From Oscillospiraceae bacterium (GTDB taxonomy: Bacteria > Bacillota > Clostridia > Oscillospirales > Acutalibacteraceae), in contig SVOW01000014.1 in assembly GCA_015066175.1 (NCBI GenBank), positions 1-64,000 of the forward strand: a DNA stretch of 64,000 nucleotides. The letters run 5' to 3'. Of this stretch, positions 27,666-36,532 are shown piece after piece (within the stretch, counting starts at the first letter, position 1; every line of letters begins with the position of its first letter). Position numbers and translations under genes: made by a program. The notes beneath the pieces were generated by a model. The model was not told the DNA's origin. It did not search any database and saw only the letters and a program-made list of their open reading frames with translations.

Positions 27666-30038
27666 TCATAACCTCGTTGATTCAAGATCAAGACGTTTGA
27701 TAATATCCTGCTGAATTGCAGGTGATAAATCAAGGAAGTTTACGAAAGTACCGTGAATTCGCATGATATAAACTCCGCTGGGAGCGTATTTCTGCGGGTC
27801 AGCAAGAACTTTTCTCAATGTTTCAGGTGTTGTTACATTTACATATAAATAGAAAGGTGAAATATCTTCATTTAAATCATTGAAGAAAAGAGGTGTAATT
27901 ACTCTTTCGCCGAAATCTGCGCCCTTATCTTCATATTCTTTACCTGTGAAGAATTTGGGGTCAACACCGAAGTGAGAAGCATAACCGCCGCAGAATTTTT
28001 CAAAGGGAAGTTTAAAAGTTGAAAGCATTCTGAAACCGAGGCCTGAGCCTGCTTCACCATAAAGCGGGTCAACACCGTAACCTAACTGTTCACGTGCTTT
28101 TCTGCCGTCAGGAGTTGCACCTACCCAATAGCCGTAAGTAAGATGTGTTGACGGGCTTGACCAGTCAGGACGGAAAGGATTGCCAAGATAGTTTTTCTTT
28201 GAAGAAATCATATCTGAAATCTTCGATGCGATTTCTGCTGCTTCGCGGTCAACAGTTACAATATTGTTGCCGAATTTCGGACATGAAAGAAGATATTCAC
28301 GCAATTCTTCTTCGCCTTCAAAATTATTTCTCAATGCATTAAGAAGTCTTTCCGCATCGTCAGGATAATCTTTAAGGAAACAGTCAATTGCAACAAAAGA
28401 ATCGGCAATGATTGAAAGGCCGTGGATAAGACAACCGCTGCCGTTATATTTTGTGCCCTGTTCTTCAGTGTCACGCATATCAATGCCCGATTCCATACCA
28501 CCCATAAACACGCTTAAGAAAGGTACGGGAAGATGTGAAATTGCTATTGAAGCACCGTTTGCGGCATCACACATTTTGTCTGCAAAATAATCTGCATTTT
28601 TATAGAATTCTTCACGGATATTCTGAAGAAGTTTTTTAGCATCTGTTTCAGTAGTAACTGTATCAATTTTCTTGCCTGTGATTGTAGAACAACCATTGTT
28701 AAGAATAAGTTCAAGAATTTTAGGAAGATTGAACCATGAGTTTGTTGTGTTGCCGTTATCTTTACCCATAATAAGAGGCTCCTGACAACCTGCAACAGAA
28801 TAATTTTCAAGGTCTTCTGCATCTTTACCTGCATTTCTCAGCACTGCAAAAAGTGCATCATCGTTGAAAAGTGAGGGAGTAAGCACACCGGGAGTGAAGA
28901 AGAATTTACCCATTTCACGGTACATTTCTTTCGGTGTGTTTTTATGTAATTTTGCAGAAAGGATAGGCTGAGGCAAGTTCATATCGTAGTATGCATCCAT
29001 AAGTGCATACGATGTTTCATTTGTAAGGTCTTTGCCGTCGTTTGACTTGCCGCCTACAAGAACGCTCTGTGAAATCGCCCAGCTTCTGTCTGCAACGTTG
29101 AAGAATACAAGGAAATGCTTGAGAAGCTCTGCAGTTGTTTTTCTGTCTTCGCCGCTCATAAGTCTGTAGGGTTCAAAAATTCTGTCTGCATTACCTACTG
29201 AGAATGCAAAGGGGTTGGGAGCCTGTTCAAGGCACATAACCTGCCACAAAAGCATAAACGACTGAATCGCTTCGTACAGACTTTCTGCTCCTTTTGCCGG
29301 AACTTTTCTGAGAGTTTTTGCAAGAAGTTCAAGCTGAAGTTTTCTTTCTCCCTCTGCTTCCGATGCTTTAGTTTCCGCAATTTCAGCATATCTTTCTGCA
29401 AGACGCTTTGTGCTCTTTAATGTAATTGCAAAAGCTTCGTAATTTTCTTTCTTTTTATCATTTGTTTCAGCCTGAATTTTTTCTTCGATTTCGCTGATGA
29501 TTTTATCAAGGCCGAATTTCAGTGCAGGTTTGAAATCAGGAATAAGATGACCTGTTACCTGCTCAACAAAGAATGCTACTTCCCCCGTGTAATCCTCGTA
29601 TTTATCATACATTTCCATAAGGGTTTTTACATAATCTGTTTTCTTTGTGAATTCTCTTACTGCATCGATTCTTTCTTTGGGGAATTCTTCGTTAGGTTCA
29701 ATATCGTTATAAACTGCAGTAGGGTCGCAGTAGCCTGAGAAAGTTTCCACTCTGAAAGACGGATTTATAAGAGCATAGCTTCTTGCAAAAGCATCTCTCT
29801 GTGTGCCTGCAAAAACTGCATTATCACTGATTGAAAGAGGAAGTCTTTCAATAATTGCTTCCAGCTCTTTTGCAGCTCTCATTTCTTTGCCGAGAGATGC
29901 AAATTCTTCAGCATGAATAAATGCCGTTTCCCTTGCAATAAGCCAACCGTCAAGACGCATAAGGCTTCTTTCTTCCTTAAAAAGAGCCTTGGCTTTGAGT
30001 GTGATTTCATCTTGTTTGTAAAGTTCGTTGATTTTCAT
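27666..30038 (-). CDS. Divergent glycyl radical enzyme (not pyruvate formate-lyase)
   Basis: A 790-residue oxygen-sensitive radical enzyme. The PFL-like domain (about 20-640) includes the active-site motif VAGCQEPLIMG near residue 418. A single Cys followed by Gln-Glu-Pro, instead of the Cys-Cys pair of pyruvate formate-lyase, points to the GCxE group that includes dehydratases and lyases. The C-terminal glycyl radical domain carries MRIHGTFVNFLDL near residue 760, where Tyr of the common RVxGY is replaced by Thr. Other family landmarks are GATPDGRKA and QQDII. Start ATG 30038 follows AAGGTG, which overlaps the activase stop. The operon partner kinase suggests a sugar or polyol substrate. Close relatives and substrate not identified. 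Confidence 0.88.
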   Translation of the reverse strand: MKINELYKQDEITLKAKALFKEERSLMRLDGWLIARETAFIHAEEFASLGKEMRAAKELEAIIERLPLSISDNAVFAGTQRDAFARSYALINPSFRVETFSGYCDPTAVYNDIEPNEEFPKERIDAVREFTKKTDYVKTLMEMYDKYEDYTGEVAFFVEQVTGHLIPDFKPALKFGLDKIISEIEEKIQAETNDKKKENYEAFAITLKSTKRLAERYAEIAETKASEAEGERKLQLELLAKTLRKVPAKGAESLYEAIQSFMLLWQVMCLEQAPNPFAFSVGNADRIFEPYRLMSGEDRKTTAELLKHFLVFFNVADRSWAISQSVLVGGKSNDGKDLTNETSYALMDAYYDMNLPQPILSAKLHKNTPKEMYREMGKFFFTPGVLTPSLFNDDALFAVLRNAGKDAEDLENYSVAGCQEPLIMGKDNGNTTNSWFNLPKILELILNNGCSTITGKKIDTVTTETDAKKLLQNIREEFYKNADYFADKMCDAANGASIAISHLPVPFLSVFMGGMESGIDMRDTEEQGTKYNGSGCLIHGLSIIADSFVAIDCFLKDYPDDAERLLNALRNNFEGEEELREYLLSCPKFGNNIVTVDREAAEIASKISDMISSKKNYLGNPFRPDWSSPSTHLTYGYWVGATPDGRKAREQLGYGVDPLYGEAGSGLGFRMLSTFKLPFEKFCGGYASHFGVDPKFFTGKEYEDKGADFGERVITPLFFNDLNEDISPFYLYVNVTTPETLRKVLADPQKYAPSGVYIMRIHGTFVNFLDLSPAIQQDIIKRLDLESTRL

Positions 30039-30048
30039 TTTTATCACC

Positions 30049-30807
30049 TTATGTCTTTATAACAGATATTCCGTTGTTTTTAAGAACATCTGTAAAAATC
30101 TGATATTCTTCATCGGTTACATTGCCCGATTTCATTTTATATTCCATATTGCATTGAAGCCATTTATCCTTACCGTATTCGTGATACCGTAAAACTTCAA
30201 CGTCAATTTTTTCATTGCCGAAGGATTTAATTAACTCAGCAAAATTCTTTGCATCTTCTTCTGAAGAATTGAATTCTCCGATAAGAGGAATATGGATAAG
30301 TAACTGTTCACGTTTTTTCGAAATTTTTCTGATATTTTCTATTGTTCTTTCATTTGAAGAACCGATTATTTTTTTATGCTTATCACAATCGTAGTGTTTT
30401 AAATCCACTATCATATAATCAATCAGGTCAGAAAGTTCACAGAATTTTGCATGAGATGCATTTGATTCAATGGCAGTATTTATTCCTGCATCCTTACACT
30501 TTTCAAGAAGAGTTTTCAGTGCGTCAAACTGCACTGTCGGCTCGCCACCTGTAAAAGTAACGCCTCCACCCGAAAACATCATCATTTTTCCCGACAGAAT
30601 TTCATCAAAAACTTCATCTGTGTCATATTCGGTGCAGGATAATTTTTCTTTGCCGTCAACTCTCATCACTGTGCCTTCCAAAGCAATGCTTTCAGGATTT
30701 GAACACCACGGGCAGAAAAAATTACAGCCTTGCAGATGGTAAACAAGACGGTTTCCGGGGCCATCCTGAGAAAAGTTGAAACCTTTATGTAAAACTCTGA
30801 TTTTCAT
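30049..30807 (-). CDS. Glycyl radical enzyme activating enzyme (radical SAM)
   Basis: A 252-residue radical SAM protein that should install the glycyl radical on the next gene's product. The 4Fe-4S cluster motif CNFFCPWC (Cx3Cx2C) is at residues 28-35; VTFTGGEPTVQ is the SAM-binding GGE motif. IVDLKHYD is a further family motif. The two-cluster ferredoxin-like insert found in many dehydratase activases is absent, so it is of the short PFL-activase architecture. Stop codon overlaps the SD of the enzyme gene. It has a consensus-like promoter and is divergent from the apgM-like gene. Confidence 0.92.
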   Translation of the reverse strand: MKIRVLHKGFNFSQDGPGNRLVYHLQGCNFFCPWCSNPESIALEGTVMRVDGKEKLSCTEYDTDEVFDEILSGKMMMFSGGGVTFTGGEPTVQFDALKTLLEKCKDAGINTAIESNASHAKFCELSDLIDYMIVDLKHYDCDKHKKIIGSSNERTIENIRKISKKREQLLIHIPLIGEFNSSEEDAKNFAELIKSFGNEKIDVEVLRYHEYGKDKWLQCNMEYKMKSGNVTDEEYQIFTDVLKNNGISVIKT

Positions 30808-30838
30808 AAAATCACCATAATAACCTATTATCCATTAA

Positions 30839-30867
30839 ATTATATCACAAGTTATTATTATTGTCTA
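30839..30867 (-). promoter_or_regulatory. Promoter of the glycyl radical operon
   Basis: Minus strand TAGACA (complement of 30862-30867), 17-base spacer, TATAAT (complement of 30839-30844). Confidence 0.8.
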
Positions 30868-30909
30868 TAAATAAGTATTAAAAATAATTTATTTTCATAT
30901 AACTATCTG

Positions 30910-30944
30910 TTGATTTTGACCATGTAAATGTGATATGATATATG
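30910..30944 (+). promoter_or_regulatory. Promoter of the apgM-like/metY operon
   Basis: TTGATT (30910-30915) or TTGACC (30916-30921) with TATGAT (30934-30939) or TATATG (30939-30944) at 17-18 bases. The ATG at 30942 lies in the -10 region and is not used as a start. Confidence 0.6.
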
Positions 30945-30977
30945 AGTAGAATTTTATCCATCAAGGAGTTGATATAT

Positions 30978-32189
30978 ATGAAATATGCTGTGATTCTTTA
31001 CGACGGAATGGCCGACCTGCCCGTCGAAGAATTAGGTAACAAAACACCTATGCAGGCAGCAGATAAACCCAATTTTGACCGTCTTGCAACGAAAGGTGAA
31101 ATCGGTCTTGTAAGAACTGTTGCTGAAGGCTTGAAACCCGGCAGTGACGTTGCAAACCTGAGCGTTCTCGGATATGACCCTGCAAAATATTACACAGGTC
31201 GTTCCCCCCTTGAAGCAGTAAGCATCGGCGTAAAAATGCTCGACGATGACATCGCTTTAAGATGCAACCTTGTTTCTCTTTCAGACGAAGAAAATTATTG
31301 CGATAAAACAATGGTTGACTATTCAGGCGGCGATATTTCCACACCTGAAGCTGCTGAAATCATCAAATCAGTTGAAGAACATTTCGGCAATGATATTTTC
31401 AAGTTCTATTCAGGTGTTCAATACAGACATTGTCTTATCTGGCACAAAGGTACTGTTGATTTAGGCAATATGACTCCTCCTCATGATATTTCAGGTCAGG
31501 TTGTGGGAGAATATCTTTCAACAAGTGAAAATGCAAAAGAACTTGTTTCAATGATGAAAGAAAGCTACGATTTCCTTATGAAGCACCCCGTGAATATAAG
31601 GAGAATGGCAGAAGGAAAACTTCCTGCAAACTCAATCTGGCTCTGGGGCGAAGGAAAGAAACCTATGCTTTCATCTTTTGAAGAAACTTACGGACTTAAA
31701 GGAAGCATTATTTCAGCAGTTGACCTGCTCAAGGGTATCGGTCAGTGCGCAGGAATGAAAACCCCTGATGTGCCCGGCTCAACAGGTTATATTGACACAA
31801 ACTTTGAAGGCAAAGCAAAACAGGCAGTTGAAGATTTTGATTCGGGTTGTGACTTTGTTTACATTCACTTTGAAGCACCTGATGAATGCGGTCACAGACG
31901 TGAAGCAAAAAACAAAGTCCGTTCAATTGAACTTATTGACGAAAAAGTTTTGCCCGTTATCATCGAAGGTCTTGAGAAATATGATGATTATAAAATTATG
32001 ATTCTTCCTGACCATCCCACACCCATTAAAACAGCAACACATTCATCTGAACCTGTGCCCTATATGATTTATCATAAGAAAGCAGAAAAAGAAAACACCT
32101 TCAATTCAATAAACGAAGAAACAGCAAAACAATCAGGCAACTTCGTTGACTTTGGTCCGGACTTAATCAGAAAATTTCTTGAAAAATAA
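30978..32189 (+). CDS. ApgM-like phosphomutase / proposed homoserine kinase
   Basis: A 403-residue alkaline-phosphatase-superfamily enzyme of the archaeal-type, cofactor-independent phosphoglycerate mutase family. Metal and nucleophile motifs are visible: YDGMAD at the start, GSDVANLSVLGYDP with the nucleophilic Ser, HFEAPDECGHRREAKNKV and LPDHPTP late. Bacterial members of this subgroup are often annotated as a proposed homoserine kinase (TIGR02535 type), and here the next gene is an O-acetylhomoserine sulfhydrylase, which fits that reading better than glycolysis. ATG 30978 follows AAGGAG. Which activity it has cannot be settled from sequence. Confidence 0.85.
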   Translation: MKYAVILYDGMADLPVEELGNKTPMQAADKPNFDRLATKGEIGLVRTVAEGLKPGSDVANLSVLGYDPAKYYTGRSPLEAVSIGVKMLDDDIALRCNLVSLSDEENYCDKTMVDYSGGDISTPEAAEIIKSVEEHFGNDIFKFYSGVQYRHCLIWHKGTVDLGNMTPPHDISGQVVGEYLSTSENAKELVSMMKESYDFLMKHPVNIRRMAEGKLPANSIWLWGEGKKPMLSSFEETYGLKGSIISAVDLLKGIGQCAGMKTPDVPGSTGYIDTNFEGKAKQAVEDFDSGCDFVYIHFEAPDECGHRREAKNKVRSIELIDEKVLPVIIEGLEKYDDYKIMILPDHPTPIKTATHSSEPVPYMIYHKKAEKENTFNSINEETAKQSGNFVDFGPDLIRKFLEK

Positions 32190-32211
32190 AATAAAGAAAG
32201 AAGAATACAAA

Positions 32212-33483
32212 ATGAAAATCAATACAAAATGCTTACACGCAGGTTATACACCTAAAAATGGCGAACCCAGAGTTCTCCCCATAACACAGAGCACAACTTT
32301 CAAATATGAAAGCAGCGAAGAAATGGGCAAGCTTTTTGACCTTGAAGCAGAAGGTTATTTCTACACAAGACTCCAGAACCCCACAAACGACGCAGTTGCT
32401 GCAAAAATCGCTGCTCTTGAAGGCGGTGTTGCTGCAGTTCTCACTTCATCAGGTCAGGCTGCATCATTCTATTCAGTTTTCAATATCTGCCATGCCGGTG
32501 ACCACGTTGTTGCATCAGCAGCAATTTACGGCGGCACATTCAACCTTTTCTCTGTTACAATGAAAAAATTAGGAATCGACTTCACTTTTGTAAATCCTGA
32601 TTCAACAGAAGAAGAACTTAATGCTGCATTCAAAGAAAACACAAAAGTTGTTTTTGCAGAAACTCTTTCAAACCCTTCACTTAATGTGCTTGATATTGAA
32701 CTTTTTGCAAAAGTTGCGCATGCTCACGGTGTGCCCCTTATTGTTGACAATACTTTCCCCACACCCATCAACTGCAGACCTTTTGAATTCGGTGCAGATA
32801 TTGTTACTCATTCAACAACAAAATATATGGACGGCCACGCAACACAGGTAGGCGGTGTTATTGTTGACAGCGGTAACTTTGATTGGAATGCATCTGATAA
32901 ATATCCCGGTCTCACAACTCCCGACGAATCATACCACGGAGTTATTTACACAGAACGTTTCGGCAAAGGCGCTTATATTACAAAATGCGTAACACAGCTG
33001 ATGAGAGATTTAGGCTCAATCCCCTCTCCCCACAATGCATTCCTTCTTAATCTTGGTCTTGAAACACTTTTCCTTCGTGTTCCTAGACATTGTGAAAATG
33101 CACTTAAAGTTGCAAAATTCCTTGAAGCAAACGAAAATGTTACATGGGTAAATTACCCCGGACTTGAAGGCAACAAATATTACAACCTTGCACAGAAATA
33201 TATGCCCGACGGCACAAGCGGCGTCGTTTCTTTCGGCATCAAAGGCGGAAGAGAAGCAGCAACAAAATTCATGGATGCACTTCAGCTTGCAACAATCGCA
33301 ACTCACGTTGCAGACTGCAGAACTTGTGTTCTTCATCCTGCAAGCACAACTCACAGACAGCTTTCATCACAGCAGCTTGAGGAAGCAGGAGTTGCAGAAG
33401 ACCTTATCAGATTTTCTGTAGGTCTTGAAGACGCAGATGATATCATTGCAGATATTGCACAGGCTATAGAAAAATCAAAATAA
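32212..33483 (+). CDS. metY: O-acetylhomoserine sulfhydrylase (Cys/Met metabolism PLP enzyme)
   Basis: Makes homocysteine from O-acetylhomoserine and sulfide with pyridoxal phosphate. 423 residues, family-typical. Motifs: YTRLQNPTNDAV near residue 50, the cofactor stacking region SSGQAA and the Schiff-base lysine in VTHSTTKYMDGH; the long middle segment and the C-terminal ADCRTCVLHPASTTHRQ motif mark the O-acetylhomoserine group rather than cystathionine synthases. The ATG at 32212 is preferred over an in-frame TTG at 32179 that overlaps the upstream gene. Spacing of 22 bases places it in one transcript with the apgM-like gene. Confidence 0.94.
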   Translation: MKINTKCLHAGYTPKNGEPRVLPITQSTTFKYESSEEMGKLFDLEAEGYFYTRLQNPTNDAVAAKIAALEGGVAAVLTSSGQAASFYSVFNICHAGDHVVASAAIYGGTFNLFSVTMKKLGIDFTFVNPDSTEEELNAAFKENTKVVFAETLSNPSLNVLDIELFAKVAHAHGVPLIVDNTFPTPINCRPFEFGADIVTHSTTKYMDGHATQVGGVIVDSGNFDWNASDKYPGLTTPDESYHGVIYTERFGKGAYITKCVTQLMRDLGSIPSPHNAFLLNLGLETLFLRVPRHCENALKVAKFLEANENVTWVNYPGLEGNKYYNLAQKYMPDGTSGVVSFGIKGGREAATKFMDALQLATIATHVADCRTCVLHPASTTHRQLSSQQLEEAGVAEDLIRFSVGLEDADDIIADIAQAIEKSK

Positions 33484-33488
33484 TAATA

Positions 33489-33516
33489 TTGACATTTCAG
33501 AAATTGGTTGTATAAT
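33489..33516 (+). promoter_or_regulatory. Sigma-A promoter of the small Cys-rich membrane protein
   Basis: TTGACA (33489-33494), 16-base spacer, TATAAT (33511-33516). Confidence 0.85.
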
Positions 33517-33561
33517 GTAATTAAAGACTTTACTAAATTTCAAATATTAAGGAGAATGACT

Positions 33562-33792
33562 ATGAAAAAGGCTCTTAAAATTATCGGTGCTATCGTTGCT
33601 GTTGCAGGCGTAGTTGCCGCAGCATATTTCCTCATCAAAAAATATTTCTGCAAAAAAGATAACTGCACTTGCGAAGAAACAGAAGATGTTTGTTGCCTCG
33701 ATGACAACGACGAAATCTGCGACTGTGCAGAATGTGCAGAAGCAGCAGATGAAGCTGTTGAAGTTGAAGAAGACGCTCCCGCAGAAGAATAA
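33562..33792 (+). CDS. Small membrane protein with acidic Cys-rich tail
   Basis: A 76-residue protein of unknown function. Residues 7-26 form one membrane segment (IIGAIVAVAGVVAAAYFLIK). The tail holds eight cysteines among many Asp and Glu (KYFC, DNCTC, VCC, ICDCAEC) and ends in an acidic stretch. Such a tail could bind metal ions or form disulfides outside the cell. The ATG at 33562 lies 7 bases after AAGGAG; the earlier ATG at 33508 falls in the promoter. A strong promoter and a terminator make it a separate single-gene unit, so it is likely to be real and well expressed. Confidence 0.8.
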   Translation: MKKALKIIGAIVAVAGVVAAAYFLIKKYFCKKDNCTCEETEDVCCLDDNDEICDCAECAEAADEAVEVEEDAPAEE

Positions 33793-33801
33793 TTTTCAGC
33801 G

Positions 33802-33868
33802 AAAAAGCCCCACCGTCAAAATCAGAGATTTTGCCACCTCCCCTTGCATTTTCAAGGGGAGGTTTTTT
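33802..33868 (+). repeat. REP-like palindromic element with terminator hairpin
   Basis: Two adjacent hairpins: CAAAATC/GATTTTG (33817-33833) and CCTCCCCTTG/CAAGGGGAGG (33837-33862) followed by six T. The motif with CCCCACCGTC and a CCTCCCC palindrome resembles a dispersed intergenic element I have seen in gut Clostridia. One copy is here; other copies cannot be checked. It also terminates the small gene upstream. Confidence 0.5.
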
Positions 33869-33961
33869 GCTATCACTGATGTCAGTTTTATAACAATAAT
33901 TAAGCATTGTGCCCATAACAAGTTTTTCAGAACTCATACAAATTACAATTCAAACAAAAAA

Positions 33962-33986
33962 CCGACAGATTTTAATTATCTGTCGG
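33962..33986 (-). terminator. Terminator of the rfb operon
   Basis: Stem CCGACAGAT (33962-33970) with ATCTGTCGG (33978-33986) and a T run on the minus strand; 8 bases past rfbD. Confidence 0.85.
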
Positions 33987-33994
33987 TGTAATTT

Positions 33995-34840
33995 TTATTT
34001 ATTAAGTTCTTCAATATATCTTTCCAGTGCATCGTCCTGTGAAGGCAGAAGTGAAAAGCCGTTATCTGTAAGGCATTTTTTCGAAAGCCTTGAATTTAAA
34101 GGTCTTTTTGCTTTCACCGGATATTCTGCAGTTGAAATATGATTTATCTTTGTAGTAAGTCCTGATTTTTTCATTATGTTTTCAGCAAAATCTGCCCAGC
34201 TCATAAAACCTTCGTTACTTGCATGATAAACACCGTATTTTTCGGTCTGAACCATTTCCACAAGCAGTTTTGCCAAGTCGCGTGTATATGTAGGAGAGCC
34301 AATCTGGTCTGCAACCACATTCAATTCATCTCTTGTTTCAGCTAAACGGCGCATTGTTTTTACGAAATTATTTCCGTTTATGCCATAAACCCATGATGTT
34401 CTCACAATAAATGTTTTCGAACAATTCTGAAGTGCATTATTTTCGCCCTCAAGCTTTGTTCTGCCGTAAACATTCTGCGGATTTTTTTCATCTGATGTTT
34501 CGTAAGGCTCATTGCCGTCACCGCCGAAAACATAATCAGTGCTTACATAAATCATCTTTGCACCGATTTTTTCGCAGGCTTTCGCAATATAGAGGCTTCC
34601 GTCTGCATTGATTTTTCTGCAAAGTTCTTCTTCGTCTTCTGCCTTGTCAACAGCAGTATACGCTGCACAATGAATTACTCCGTCAGGGTTATTTTCAAGA
34701 ATAAATCTTTCTGTGGCTTCTTTGTCGGTAAGGTCAAATTCTTCTCTGTCACAGCCGATATAATCAACAGAATTTTTTTCAAGTTCTTCAACCACATCGT
34801 GGCCAAGCTGACCCATAACACCTGTTACAAGAATTTTCAT
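33995..34840 (-). CDS. rfbD: dTDP-4-dehydrorhamnose reductase
   Basis: Last step of dTDP-L-rhamnose synthesis, reducing dTDP-4-keto-rhamnose with NADPH. 281 residues, normal length, short-chain dehydrogenase fold: VTGVMGQLGHDV is the nucleotide-binding motif, ADTAVDKAEDEEE near residue 60 the family region, YVSTDYVFGG and the YGRTKLEGE catalytic Tyr-Lys motif follow. It overlaps rfbC by 4 bases, so translation is coupled, and it is the last gene in the rfbA-rfbC-rfbD set. Confidence 0.95.
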   Translation of the reverse strand: MKILVTGVMGQLGHDVVEELEKNSVDYIGCDREEFDLTDKEATERFILENNPDGVIHCAAYTAVDKAEDEEELCRKINADGSLYIAKACEKIGAKMIYVSTDYVFGGDGNEPYETSDEKNPQNVYGRTKLEGENNALQNCSKTFIVRTSWVYGINGNNFVKTMRRLAETRDELNVVADQIGSPTYTRDLAKLLVEMVQTEKYGVYHASNEGFMSWADFAENIMKKSGLTTKINHISTAEYPVKAKRPLNSRLSKKCLTDNGFSLLPSQDDALERYIEELNK

Positions 34841-35409
34841 TTAAGACTTTCAGCCCTTTCATAGAAAAATCTCACGTCACTGTCGCAGAGTTTCGGAGCT
34901 TTTATATCTTTTTCGCTTAAAATAGGATTTTCAATTCCCCAATCAATGCCGAAAACTTCATCACAGAAGCAAACACTCCTGTCGTTTTCGGGAGAATAGT
35001 AATCATCCACTTTATAAGAAAATTCCACATCATCAGTAAGTGTTACAAAGCCGTGCAAAAATCCTTTCGGTACAAAAAGTTGTCTTTTATTTTTTTCAGA
35101 AAGTTCAACTGAAATCCATTTAAGATAACTTGGCGAGCCTTCTCTCAGGTCAACGATAACATCAAGTACCGCACCTTTTATGCACGTTACAAGTTTTGCC
35201 TGACATCTGGGATTGGTCTGACAATGCAGACCGCGAAGTGTTCCTTTTTTCTGCGAAAAAGAACGATTGTCCTGCACAAAATCTGTTTCAATTCCTGCCT
35301 GCACAAATGCGTTTTTGTTATAACTTTCCATAAACCATCCGCGATGGTCGCCAAAAACTTTCGGCTCAATGATATACGCATCGGCAAGAGCAGTTGCAAT
35401 TATTTCCAT
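34837..35409 (-). CDS. rfbC: dTDP-4-dehydrorhamnose 3,5-epimerase
   Basis: Epimerises dTDP-4-keto-6-deoxyglucose at C3 and C5. 190 residues in a cupin (RmlC) fold. Recognisable family motifs: FGDHRGWFMESY, NRSFSQKKGTLRGLHCQ with the catalytic His, VDLREGSPSY, and the FLHGFVTLTDD strand. It sits between rfbA and rfbD. Confidence 0.96.
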   Translation of the reverse strand: MEIIATALADAYIIEPKVFGDHRGWFMESYNKNAFVQAGIETDFVQDNRSFSQKKGTLRGLHCQTNPRCQAKLVTCIKGAVLDVIVDLREGSPSYLKWISVELSEKNKRQLFVPKGFLHGFVTLTDDVEFSYKVDDYYSPENDRSVCFCDEVFGIDWGIENPILSEKDIKAPKLCDSDVRFFYERAESLK

Positions 35410-35440
35410 ATTTTAAAAATTCCTTTCAGATTGTCAGCTT

Positions 35441-36376
35441 TTATTTACCGTGAGTTTCGTCCTCACGTCCCCAATGGGGGCGCTGACCGGGTTTATCAGC
35501 ATAAAGGATCTTACCTTCCGCAACTCTCATAAGATGCTGACCGTAAGAGGATTTTCCGTATTTTTTTGCTGATTCAATAAGCTTTGCTTTTGTAATCCAA
35601 TGCATATTATACGCAATTTCTTCAGGTGCAGAAATTTTGATACCCTGAAGTGTTTCGATAGTTTTTACAAAATTTCCTGCATCCATAAGAGAATCAACAG
35701 TACCTGTATCAAGCCATGCAAAGCCTCTGCCCAGTGTCTTGACTTCAAGCTCACCTGCTTCAAGATACATTCTGTTAATATCTGTTATTTCATATTCGCC
35801 TCTTGCACTTTTCTTAAGACTTTTTGCATATTCAACAACTTTATTGTCGTAGAAATAAAGCCCTGTTACAGCATAGTTTGATTTTGGATTCTGCGGTTTT
35901 TCTTCAATAGAAACAGCATGACCTTTTTTATCAAACTCAACTACGCCGAAAGCTCTGGGGTCTTCCACATAGTAGCCGAAAATAGTTGCACCTTCTTCAC
36001 GCTTTGCTGCCTGACGAAGAATGTGACCGAATCCGCCACCATAGAAAATATTGTCACCTAAAACCATAGCGACATTGTCTTTGCCTATAAACTTTTCGCC
36101 GATAACGAAAGCCTGTGCAAGACCTTCAGGTTTTTCCTGAACTGCATAAGACAACTTAAGACCGAACTGTTTGCCGTCGCCCAGAAGATTTTCAAATTTC
36201 GGTGTATCGTCTTTTGTGGAAATAATAAGAATCTCTCTGATTCCCGCCAACATAAGATTTGAAAGAGGATAATATATCATCGGTTTATCATAAACCGGTA
36301 AAAGCTGTTTGCTGGTAACCATTGTCAAGGGGTAAAGTCTTGTGCCTGAACCACCTGCAAGAATAATTCCTTTCAC
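35441..36376 (-). CDS. rfbA: Glucose-1-phosphate thymidylyltransferase
   Basis: Makes dTDP-glucose from glucose-1-phosphate and dTTP, the first step to dTDP-rhamnose for cell-surface polysaccharide. 311 residues, the RmlA nucleotidyltransferase motif [16 protein letters not shown] at the start, followed by KPMIYYPL and [11 protein letters not shown] start at 36376 preceded by AAGGAG. The 4,6-dehydratase gene (rfbB) of the pathway is not present in the window and must be elsewhere. Confidence 0.96.
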   Translation of the reverse strand: MKGIILAGGSGTRLYPLTMVTSKQLLPVYDKPMIYYPLSNLMLAGIREILIISTKDDTPKFENLLGDGKQFGLKLSYAVQEKPEGLAQAFVIGEKFIGKDNVAMVLGDNIFYGGGFGHILRQAAKREEGATIFGYYVEDPRAFGVVEFDKKGHAVSIEEKPQNPKSNYAVTGLYFYDNKVVEYAKSLKKSARGEYEITDINRMYLEAGELEVKTLGRGFAWLDTGTVDSLMDAGNFVKTIETLQGIKISAPEEIAYNMHWITKAKLIESAKKYGKSSYGQHLMRVAEGKILYADKPGQRPHWGREDETHGK

Positions 36377-36532
36377 TTAAACACGCTCCTTACTTCTATT
36401 TTACTGACTGTTTTTCACAGACATCTATATTATAGAACTTTTTTTCAATTTCGTCAAATTTTTCTTTAATTTTCTTTAATAATTTTAGCAATTTATAAAA
36501 AATGTATCAATATTCCCTGTCAAAGAAGCCTT

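Noticed and set aside
27666-30038. Pyruvate formate-lyase
   Set aside because: The active site is GCQEP without the Cys-Cys pair, and the radical loop lacks the RVSGY form; it is a different glycyl radical enzyme.
33508-33561. Longer reading of the small Cys-rich protein from 33508
   Set aside because: It overlaps the TATAAT box; ATG 33562 has a good SD.
33995-36376. A complete dTDP-rhamnose operon
   Set aside because: rfbA, rfbC and rfbD are present but no dehydratase (rfbB) was found in any frame here.
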